Shown here: one piece after another, positions 14,197 to 21,806 of the stretch | Layout of the letters: the number at the start of each line of letters is the position of its first letter | How positions within the stretch are numbered: position 1 is the stretch's first letter | DNA from: JBEEPE01 sp964489645 | GTDB taxonomy: Bacteria; Verrucomicrobiota; Verrucomicrobiia; Chthoniobacterales; Chthoniobacteraceae | DNA: 40,250 nt | Assembly (NCBI GenBank): GCA_964489645.1 | Contig: CAZAZT010000016.1 | Location: 1 to 40,250 of the forward strand | Reading direction: 5' to 3' | Notes under the pieces: model-generated | What the model was told of the DNA's origin: nothing | Databases searched by the model: none | The model's input: the letters and a program-made list of their open reading frames with translations, nothing else | Made by a program: the position numbers and the translations under genes

Positions 14197-16536
14197 TCAG
14201 CGCGTCATCGGTTGATTCGAAGATCCTGAACTCGGCTGCACTTTCAACGGGATCTGCGCTCGCGGAAAATCCTTGAGCGAGAACATCAAGTAGAAGCTGA
14301 CATCTCGCCGAACGCCACGATCCCACACGCCCCATCCCAGCGAGCCGATCCACGATGAGAGATCGCGATGCAACTCGTACCGCTGGTACTCCAATCGGCC
14401 ACTCGCAACATGGAACTGCTCATCAACCGAGAACGTCCAATCATCCCCAAGCCTCACCGTCGCACCCGTGGTCAGCAAATTGGTCTCAGGAAGACCTTCA
14501 AATCCCGTGAAATAGCGGTTCCCAAAGGAAACTTTCACATCTCGCGCCGCTTGGACTCTCAACCTCGAGTTCAGTTGACGCCCCCCTTTTTCCGAGATTG
14601 GCACCTGACCATCCACATCCCACTCCAACCATGGCAAAGGTGTCCACGACACCCGCTGATAGAAGTTTGAATACGCGCCACGCCCGAACGTCCGCTGCCT
14701 CCAACTGTCGTCGCTCTCGCGATAAATCGGATATGCCGGACGCTGGACATACCCATCCACCGTGCTCTCCAAAACCAACCAGTCGATCGTATCATCATCC
14801 CGCCGCGTCTTGAACGCATGTCGGACCCCCATGCGCACAACATTCCAATCGGTGATCGAATCAACAGAGGAAAAATCTCCAAGGCGTATCGGCTGAAGCT
14901 GTGACGAATAACCCACCCGATCAAAAGGTAGAACGCGCAACGCCGGCGAGCTCGACCGGACCAACTCCCACGCAATCAAAGGCTGGATCACATGCTTCAA
15001 CCCATCCAAGCCGATTCGGCGCGCCTCAAACTCATCCCAAGTGCGCGAGAATTTCACAGAAAGCTCCAACCCTAACTGTACGCTCAACCGAGCCAATCCT
15101 CCCCCTTGCGGAATCATCCCCGGCGTATCCCCCTTCGCAACCGAATCCGAATAGTAAGTGCCTCTAACCGCTGCCAACGGCACCGAATGCAACCACCCAA
15201 AAAACGTCTTCGGCATCGTCCACTGGTGGAGGGAGTCGAATCGAAACGCATCGTAATCCCTCAACCCAGCCCCAAGACCTCCCGAAGCCAACGAATCAAA
15301 GTTCGCTCCAGGGTAGTTCCGCCTCATCCAAGCAGCACCGGTCTGCCCCTGATAAACCATTCCACCAATCCTCAACGGCTGTGCCAACCTCTCGTACAGG
15401 ATCTCCGGCAGACGCTCAGTCCCAGACGCGAACGAACGGTTGAGCTGAGCCCCAATGTTCAATGAAAGCGCCTCATGTTCGCCAATCCGACTCATCGAGA
15501 ATATGCTCTGCGGATTGGGATCCCTCCGGAAATCCTGCGGAGCGAAATCTTCCAAAAAATATCGATCACTGATCCGATTGACGTCCATCGTGACATACAC
15601 GCCTTCGGACAAGACGGATTTGTCCTTGAGCGAGAATCGGAAACGATCCTGAGAGGGCTTCGGATACTTCGCATCAGCACGCTCCCCAGAAAAATCCGTC
15701 ATCCGCTGCCGATCCCGCAACACAAACACATCCAAATCTCTCCGATCGAGCGGTTGCGGATTCACCGAATCCAAATTGAAGCCAATCCCCACACCTCTTT
15801 TGGTCATCGTGTCCACGCGAAACCCACCACGAAACTCCTGGCCAATCGGAAACGAAAAAGTGGACTGCAAAAATGCCCCCCAAATCCCTCGATACCCTGG
15901 CGTCAGCGAGAAACTTTCATCTCGGTTCAAGGGTTGGTAGAGAATCGGCAGCCAAAAGACTGGGACGTTTCCAAGGTACAGTCTCACATTCCGATAAGTG
16001 ATCGACTTGTCCTTCACCACCGAGACAGAGCCAGCTCGAATCGAGTATCCTGGCGCGCTCGAATCACTCGTCGTGAACGATCCCTGCCGCACCTCGAATC
16101 GTTCCTGCCCCCACGCCGTGAACTCCCCACCCTCCGCGAAGAGCGGCATTGCTGCCGTCCGAAAATCACCAGCCACAAGCTGCTTGCTCTCAATGTTGTA
16201 CACAGCACGTTCCGCCATGAAAACCCGATCTCCACGGTAGATACGCACGCCACCCGTCAGGATGAAGTCTCTGGTCTCACGATCGAACTCCGCATGGTCC
16301 GCAAAAACACGCGTCTCACCCTGTGCCAACACCACAGGACCCGATGCGTAACCAATGTTTCCCTCGAACCGCAACCCACTCTGCGCAGCCAACTCGACTG
16401 GATCATTCGAATCCTCCCCTTTGACGCCATCCTTGCCCCCCTGTCCGAAGGTCTGCCCCGTGAACAAGAGCAGGCTCAGGAGCATCGATAAAAGGCTCCT
16501 CGTATAACCTCCATTACTAACCACAAACCACTGCAT
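14197..16536 (-). CDS. lptD: LPS-assembly outer-membrane protein LptD (OstA/Imp family)
   Basis: LptD inserts lipopolysaccharide into the outer leaflet of the outer membrane. The ~779-residue product has a signal peptide (SLLSMLLSLLLFTGQTFG), an N-terminal OstA-type beta-jellyroll (residues ~45-150: ADHAEFDRETRDFILTGGVRIYRGDR, AERAVYNIESKQLVAGDFRT) and a large C-terminal beta-barrel with alternating aromatic strands. The segment VPVFWLPILYQPL followed by LTPGYRGIWGAFLQSTFSF is characteristic. The mature protein contains no cysteine, so it cannot form the disulfides that mature E. coli LptD. The start is uncertain: ATG 16536 is used; ATG 16485, with GAGGAG about 10 bases upstream, is an alternative. 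Partner lptA/lptE genes are not in the window. Confidence 0.88.
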   Translation of the reverse strand: MQWFVVSNGGYTRSLLSMLLSLLLFTGQTFGQGGKDGVKGEDSNDPVELAAQSGLRFEGNIGYASGPVVLAQGETRVFADHAEFDRETRDFILTGGVRIYRGDRVFMAERAVYNIESKQLVAGDFRTAAMPLFAEGGEFTAWGQERFEVRQGSFTTSDSSAPGYSIRAGSVSVVKDKSITYRNVRLYLGNVPVFWLPILYQPLNRDESFSLTPGYRGIWGAFLQSTFSFPIGQEFRGGFRVDTMTKRGVGIGFNLDSVNPQPLDRRDLDVFVLRDRQRMTDFSGERADAKYPKPSQDRFRFSLKDKSVLSEGVYVTMDVNRISDRYFLEDFAPQDFRRDPNPQSIFSMSRIGEHEALSLNIGAQLNRSFASGTERLPEILYERLAQPLRIGGMVYQGQTGAAWMRRNYPGANFDSLASGGLGAGLRDYDAFRFDSLHQWTMPKTFFGWLHSVPLAAVRGTYYSDSVAKGDTPGMIPQGGGLARLSVQLGLELSVKFSRTWDEFEARRIGLDGLKHVIQPLIAWELVRSSSPALRVLPFDRVGYSSQLQPIRLGDFSSVDSITDWNVVRMGVRHAFKTRRDDDTIDWLVLESTVDGYVQRPAYPIYRESDDSWRQRTFGRGAYSNFYQRVSWTPLPWLEWDVDGQVPISEKGGRQLNSRLRVQAARDVKVSFGNRYFTGFEGLPETNLLTTGATVRLGDDWTFSVDEQFHVASGRLEYQRYELHRDLSSWIGSLGWGVWDRGVRRDVSFYLMFSLKDFPRAQIPLKVQPSSGSSNQPMTR

Positions 16537-16583
16537 CCCACGATTCCAAGAAACCAAATCGCCTTTGTCCAAGTTTTTCCAAA

Positions 16584-19500
16584 CTAGTTGATCCGAGCCG
16601 TACGACGAATCGCCTCCGCCGCAACCCCACTCAAGGTGACCGTTCCCGCCTCCAGAGCATTCAACAGATCCCGCCGCATCTCCGGTTCCCAAAACGTATC
16701 CAGATGCCGGCTCACCGCGCCAACCGCATCCGCCGATGGATCCAACTCCCATTGCCGCGCAATCTGATCCGCCATCCGCACCAACGCTCCCAGCCGGTGC
16801 GCAGAGTGCTCCACCTCAGCCCGCGCAGCAGAACGCCCCGGAGAAACTTGGACGGCCGTCACCTTGTACTCCGGACAGTTCGTAGCCCAATCCGAGTTGT
16901 CCGTCGTCACAACGTTTGCCCCACTCACCGGGTAATGGAACGTCGTGTAAACCACCCCCTGCGCCATCCGGTCCGAAATCCGCGCACGCAAAACCGTCGC
17001 CCCCACCCGACTCGCTACCGTCACTTCCTCTCCATCCCGGATGCCGCGCTCCTCCGCATCCATCGGGTGGATCTCCAAAACGTCCTCCTCATGCCACACC
17101 GTGTTCATCGTGCGCCGCGTCTGCGCCCCAACATTGTACTGACTCAAAATCCGACCCGTCGTCAGCAACAAGGGATACCGGCGAGAAGCGCGCTCCTCAG
17201 TCGGCACGTAAGGCGTCAAAGCGAAATGCCCTAACCCTCGAACAAACCCCTCCTGATGCATGATGGGAGTGCCCTCCGGATAAGCCTCGTTACACGGCCA
17301 CTGCACGCTCCCTCGCTCATCCAGCTTCCGGAACGAGACGCCCGCAAACGTTGGGGTCAATCGCGCGATCTCATCCATGATCTCGGAGGCAGACCCGTAC
17401 CGCATCGCGTACCCCATCGCAGTCGCCAACTCCCCGACCACCTCCCATTCCTGTCGCCCCGTTCGAGATCGCATCGCAGGACGCACCCGATTGATCCGTC
17501 GCTCCGCATTCGTGAACGTACCGTCCTTCTCCAAAAACGACGTCCCCGGAAAGAACACATGCGCAAACCGCGCCGTCTCGTTCAAGAAAAGGTCCTGCAC
17601 CACCAACAACTCCATCGAACGCAACGCCGCCTCCACATGCGCCGTGTTCGGATCCGATTGCGCAATGTCCTCCCCCTGCACAAACAATCCACGAAAAGTC
17701 CCCTCCACCGCCGAATCGAACATGTTCGGTATCCGCAATCCCGGCTCGTCATGCAATGTCACGCCCCACATCGACTCGAACATCGAACGCGTCGCGTCAT
17801 CCCCCACATGCCGGTAACCGGAAAACTCATGGGGAAACGACCCCATATCACACGAACCTTGGACATTGTTCTGCCCGCGCAGAGGGTTCACCCCAACCCC
17901 ATCCCGACCGATGTTCCCCGTCGCCATCGCGAGATTCGCCATGCCCATCACCATCGTCGACCCCTGACTGTGCTCGGTCACACCCAACCCGTAATAGATC
18001 GCCCCATTCCCCCCCGTAGCGTACAGACGCGCAGCAGCGCGCACCGCCTCAGCAGCCACTCCCGTATGCACCTCCATCGCCTCCGGACTGTTCTCGTCAC
18101 GCGAAACGAACTCACGCCAGACCGCGAATGAATCAGCCTCACACCGCGAAGCGACAAACCCCTCATCAACAAGATTCTCCCGAACAATCACATGCGCCAT
18201 GGCATTGATCACCGCAACATTGCTGCCCGGTCGCAGTTGCAAAAAATGGTCGGCCGTGATGTGCGGAGACCGCACCAAGTCGATCCGTCGCGGATCGATC
18301 ACGATCAAGCGCGCACCGTCCCGTAATCGGCGCTTCATCCGCGAAGCGAACACAGGATGCGCATCCGTCGGATTCGCACCGATCACCAAGATCACATCCG
18401 AGTACTCGACCGACTTGAAATCCTGCGTTCCTGCCGACGTGCCGAAGGCATTCTTCAACCCAAAACCCGTCGGCGAATGGCAGACCCGAGCGCAAGTGTC
18501 GACGTTGTTGTTCCCGAAAGCGGAGCGGATCATCTTCTGCACCACGTACACTTCCTCATTGGTGCACCTCGATGAAGTGATGCCCCCGATCGAGCCTTTC
18601 CCGTGCTTCGATTGGATGGCCTTGAACCGCTCTGCCGCAAAGCCAATCGCCGCCTCCCACGATACCTCCCGCCACTCCGCATCAATCGACTCGCGCACCA
18701 TCGGCTTCAACACCCGCTCACGATGCGTCGCGTACCCCCACGCAAACCGTCCCTTCACGCAAGAATGGCCCTCATTCGCGCCACCGTCCTTGTGCGGAAC
18801 CATCCTCACAACCTCCTCACCCTGCATCTCAGCCCTGAATGAGCACCCGACCCCACAGTACGCGCAGGTCGTCAACACCGAGCGCCGAGGTTGGCCCTTC
18901 TCGATCACAGAGTTCTCCGTGAGCGTTGCCGTCGGGCAAACCTGGACACACGCCCCGCAAGAGACACATGGGGAATCAAGAAAGTTTCCATTCGCGCCAG
19001 CCGCCACCCGCGACCCGAAGCCGCGCCCTTCAATCGTCAGCGCAAACGTTCCTTGCACTTCCTCACAAGCCCGCACACAGCGCGAACACACAATGCACTT
19101 GGACGAATCGAAGGTGAAATAAGGGTTGGATGTATCCTTCTCAAGACCAAGGTGATTCGACCCCTCGTACCCGTACCGCACATCGCGCAATCCCACGGCA
19201 CCCGCCATATCCTGTAGCTCGCAATCGCCATTGGCAGCGCACGTCAAACAATCCAGCGGATGATCACTGATGTACAATTCCATCACGCCACGTCTCAGCC
19301 GTTCCAACTTCGGCGTCTGCGTCCGAACGGACATGCCATCAGCCACCAGGGTGGTGCATGAAGCCGGCGTTCCCCGCCGCCCATCAATCTCGACAACGCA
19401 CAACCGACATGACCCGAACGCATCCAAGCGATCTGTCGCACACAGCTTCGGGATGTCTACCCCAGCCAACCCAGCAGCCCGCATCACCGAAGTACCAGCC

Positions 19501-19607
19501 TCGACCTCCACTCGCACCCCATCAACCACCACTCCCACCATCAGCGGCTTCGAATCCCGCGTCTCTCCACGTGGAGCCGGCGTGCCAAGATCTTGATCAA
19601 CAAACAT
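16584..19607 (-). CDS. fdsA: NAD-dependent formate dehydrogenase catalytic subunit fused to an FdsD-like domain
   Basis: A 1007-residue cytoplasmic formate dehydrogenase alpha subunit oxidising formate to CO2 at a bis-MGD molybdenum (or tungsten) site. In order: plant-type [2Fe-2S] (~C56, C67, C70, C84); His-Cys3 [4Fe-4S] (H116, C120, C123, C129); two ferredoxin-like [4Fe-4S] motifs (CIVCSRCVRAC, CVSCGACVQVC); the Mo-domain [4Fe-4S] (CAYCGVGC...C283); then the active site ARVCHSPT, where Cys376-His377 takes the place used by selenocysteine in some homologues. The molybdopterin-dinucleotide-binding domain (YPLLLTTGRI to NCPEYKVT) follows. The last ~69 residues (LVRMADQIARQW, FWEPEMRRDLL) resemble FdsD, normally a separate small delta subunit. 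A perfect AGGAGG precedes the ATG. It lies 20 bp after the FdsG-FdsB fusion gene. Confidence 0.93.
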   Translation of the reverse strand: MFVDQDLGTPAPRGETRDSKPLMVGVVVDGVRVEVEAGTSVMRAAGLAGVDIPKLCATDRLDAFGSCRLCVVEIDGRRGTPASCTTLVADGMSVRTQTPKLERLRRGVMELYISDHPLDCLTCAANGDCELQDMAGAVGLRDVRYGYEGSNHLGLEKDTSNPYFTFDSSKCIVCSRCVRACEEVQGTFALTIEGRGFGSRVAAGANGNFLDSPCVSCGACVQVCPTATLTENSVIEKGQPRRSVLTTCAYCGVGCSFRAEMQGEEVVRMVPHKDGGANEGHSCVKGRFAWGYATHRERVLKPMVRESIDAEWREVSWEAAIGFAAERFKAIQSKHGKGSIGGITSSRCTNEEVYVVQKMIRSAFGNNNVDTCARVCHSPTGFGLKNAFGTSAGTQDFKSVEYSDVILVIGANPTDAHPVFASRMKRRLRDGARLIVIDPRRIDLVRSPHITADHFLQLRPGSNVAVINAMAHVIVRENLVDEGFVASRCEADSFAVWREFVSRDENSPEAMEVHTGVAAEAVRAAARLYATGGNGAIYYGLGVTEHSQGSTMVMGMANLAMATGNIGRDGVGVNPLRGQNNVQGSCDMGSFPHEFSGYRHVGDDATRSMFESMWGVTLHDEPGLRIPNMFDSAVEGTFRGLFVQGEDIAQSDPNTAHVEAALRSMELLVVQDLFLNETARFAHVFFPGTSFLEKDGTFTNAERRINRVRPAMRSRTGRQEWEVVGELATAMGYAMRYGSASEIMDEIARLTPTFAGVSFRKLDERGSVQWPCNEAYPEGTPIMHQEGFVRGLGHFALTPYVPTEERASRRYPLLLTTGRILSQYNVGAQTRRTMNTVWHEEDVLEIHPMDAEERGIRDGEEVTVASRVGATVLRARISDRMAQGVVYTTFHYPVSGANVVTTDNSDWATNCPEYKVTAVQVSPGRSAARAEVEHSAHRLGALVRMADQIARQWELDPSADAVGAVSRHLDTFWEPEMRRDLLNALEAGTVTLSGVAAEAIRRTARIN

Positions 19608-19617
19608 ATCGATGCGT

Positions 19618-19623
19618 CCTCCT
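19618..19623 (-). promoter_or_regulatory. Ribosome-binding site of the formate dehydrogenase alpha gene
   Basis: Minus-strand AGGAGG with a 10-base spacer to the ATG at 19607. It overlaps the last bases before the stop of the upstream fusion gene region, consistent with translation of both from one mRNA, and fixes the start of the alpha subunit. Confidence 0.75.
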
Positions 19624-19627
19624 GAAA

Positions 19628-21631
19628 TCAGCGCTTCTCAAAGTCCGCGCGATAATGCTTCAAAGCACTCCGTACTGGCAATGGAGTCAGTCCTCCCATC
19701 GCACAAAGCGATGCATCCGCCATCACCTCACAAAGATCATTCAATAGCTCCAGGTTCCGCACACAATCCTCGCCTTGGATGATCCGATCCATCACCTCCA
19801 CCCCTCGAGTGCTCCCGATCCGGCACGGCGTGCATTTTCCGCAACTCTCCGCTGCACAGAACTCCATCGCAAAACGGGCCTGCTTAGCCATGTCCACGGT
19901 CTCATCAAAAACCACAACCCCACCGTGCCCCACAATCGCATCAATCGCAGCGAAGGACTCATAATCGATCGGCACATCAAACTGGCTAGGAGGCAAATAC
20001 GAACCCAGTGGCCCACCCACTTGAACCGCTCTCACCGGAAGCCCCGATGCCGTCCCACCAGCAAGCCCCTCCACGACCTCCCCCAACGTCATCCCGAACT
20101 CCGTCTCAAAAATCCCACCACGACGCACATTTCCAGCAATCTGTAAGACCTGAGTCCCACGGCTCCGCCCCATTCCCAGTGCAGCATACGCCGCGGCGCC
20201 GTCCGCCAAAATCATCGGCACCGTCGCGAGGCTCAACACGTTGTTCACGACCGTCGGCATCCCGAACAACCCCTCATGCGCTGGCAACGGGGGCTTCGCG
20301 CGCACCACCCCTCGCTTGCCCTCCAAGCTCTCCAAAAGTGCCGTCTCCTCACCGCAAACATACGACCCAGCTCCCACGCGAACATGGATATCGAACCGCA
20401 TCGAGCTTCCCAAAATCCCGTTCCCTAACCAACCCGCTTCCCTCGCCCCATCAATCGCCCGCTGCAACGCCAACACCGCATCCGGATACTCGCTCCGCAC
20501 ATAGATATACCCCTCGTCCGCCCCGACCGCCCGACCCGCAATCACCATTCCCTCCAAAAGCGAATACGGATCCCCCTCCATCAACATGCGATCCGCAAAC
20601 GTGCCGCTGTCCCCCTCGTCCGCATTGCACACAATGTACTTTCGCGCGCCCGTCGCCTCCAAAACCGTCTTCCATTTCACCCCCGTCGGAAACGCGGCTC
20701 CACCGCGTCCGCGAAGTCCACTGTCCGTCACCTCTCGAACCACCGCCTCCGGCGACATATCCAACGCCCGTCGCAATCCCGCCAAGCCTCCGTGATTCTC
20801 GTAATCCTTGGCACTCCGAGGATCCACAACGCCCACCCGCACAAACGTGACCCGCCTCTGTCGCCGCATCCAATCCAACTGCTCAACGTCCCCAAGCCTC
20901 AACGGATGATCGTTCCCCTCAAACATCCCCGCCGACAAAAGTTCTGGAACATCGTCCAGCCGCACCGGCCCGTAGCCCACCCGTCCGCCCGAAGTGACCA
21001 CCTCAACCAAAGGCTCCAACCAGAGAAGACCACGTGAACCGTTCCGGATAACCTCAGCACCGGCCCGCTCCAGAGCCGCAGCAATCTCATCCGCACCAGC
21101 AGAGCGCGCAGCCGCATCCCTCGGTACATACACCCTCACCGAACCTGAGGACAGCACACCGCCACCTCCCAGTCCTTGATCCACCGCGCTCCTTGCAGAC
21201 CCACACCCCTTGATGAGATCGCGAACTCGATCGCCATCGAGTCCACCATACAACCTCCCAGCACACATCGCAGCCGGCCCGAGCGCACAGTTCCCCAAAC
21301 AGAACACTTCCTCGACAGCCACCCGAGCACCCTCCGCCGCCGAACGAGCCGCTTCCCAAACCGCCACCCCACCGCGAGCCTGACACGCCTCCGCACGGCA
21401 TACCTGAACAACAGGCCCATTAGGAGGATCGATCCGAAAATCCTTGTAATAGCTGATCACCCCATGGATCTCCGCCTCGCTCTGATTGAACGCCTCCGCC
21501 AATCGAGGGATCAACCCCCGATCCACATACCCAGCTGCATGCTGGATTGCATGCAAAGCCGGCAACAATCCACCCGGCACACTCGCGTGCGCCTCGATCA
21601 CTGAAGCAAGATTCGCTATTGAAGATTCCAT
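19628..21631 (-). CDS. Formate dehydrogenase gamma-beta fusion (NuoE-NuoF-like diaphorase)
   Basis: A ~667-residue fusion of two subunits that are separate in the usual fds operon. Residues ~1-150 form a NuoE/FdsG-like thioredoxin-fold [2Fe-2S] domain with Cys78/Cys83 (VCRAEAC) and Cys111/Cys115 (CLGNC). Residues ~165-250 are the thioredoxin-like N-terminal part of FdsB. Residues ~265-667 are NuoF-like, with GLRGRGGAAFPTGVKW (FMN/NADH), CNADEGDSGTFADR, VCGEETALLESLEG, and the [4Fe-4S] ligands ESCGKCTPCRIG plus Cys643. It passes electrons from the alpha subunit to NAD+. HoxF-type hydrogenase subunits share this layout, but here the partner is formate dehydrogenase. The ATG at 21631 matches the family N-terminus; an ATG at 21736 would add 35 residues. 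Confidence 0.93.
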   Translation of the reverse strand: MESSIANLASVIEAHASVPGGLLPALHAIQHAAGYVDRGLIPRLAEAFNQSEAEIHGVISYYKDFRIDPPNGPVVQVCRAEACQARGGVAVWEAARSAAEGARVAVEEVFCLGNCALGPAAMCAGRLYGGLDGDRVRDLIKGCGSARSAVDQGLGGGGVLSSGSVRVYVPRDAAARSAGADEIAAALERAGAEVIRNGSRGLLWLEPLVEVVTSGGRVGYGPVRLDDVPELLSAGMFEGNDHPLRLGDVEQLDWMRRQRRVTFVRVGVVDPRSAKDYENHGGLAGLRRALDMSPEAVVREVTDSGLRGRGGAAFPTGVKWKTVLEATGARKYIVCNADEGDSGTFADRMLMEGDPYSLLEGMVIAGRAVGADEGYIYVRSEYPDAVLALQRAIDGAREAGWLGNGILGSSMRFDIHVRVGAGSYVCGEETALLESLEGKRGVVRAKPPLPAHEGLFGMPTVVNNVLSLATVPMILADGAAAYAALGMGRSRGTQVLQIAGNVRRGGIFETEFGMTLGEVVEGLAGGTASGLPVRAVQVGGPLGSYLPPSQFDVPIDYESFAAIDAIVGHGGVVVFDETVDMAKQARFAMEFCAAESCGKCTPCRIGSTRGVEVMDRIIQGEDCVRNLELLNDLCEVMADASLCAMGGLTPLPVRSALKHYRADFEKR

Positions 21632-21806
21632 GGGAGAGAACTGTTCGCCATCACCGTCTCCCGACGCATCAGGTAAGTCCCCCAACACGACCCGCGCTAC
21701 GGATGATCGACGCCTAATACCATACGGCGTCTCCATACCTCATGGGAAGGAAAGCCAACCAACCTCGAATCGTTAGCTGTCGGTCAGCAGACAGGATGCA
21801 CAGGCT

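Noticed and set aside
16584..21631. The two fusion genes as complex I (NuoEF/NuoG) or a HoxFU hydrogenase module
   Set aside because: The large subunit has the complete molybdopterin domains, the Mo-domain [4Fe-4S] and the Cys-His active site of formate dehydrogenase; no other nuo or hox genes are present, and the tail resembles FdsD.
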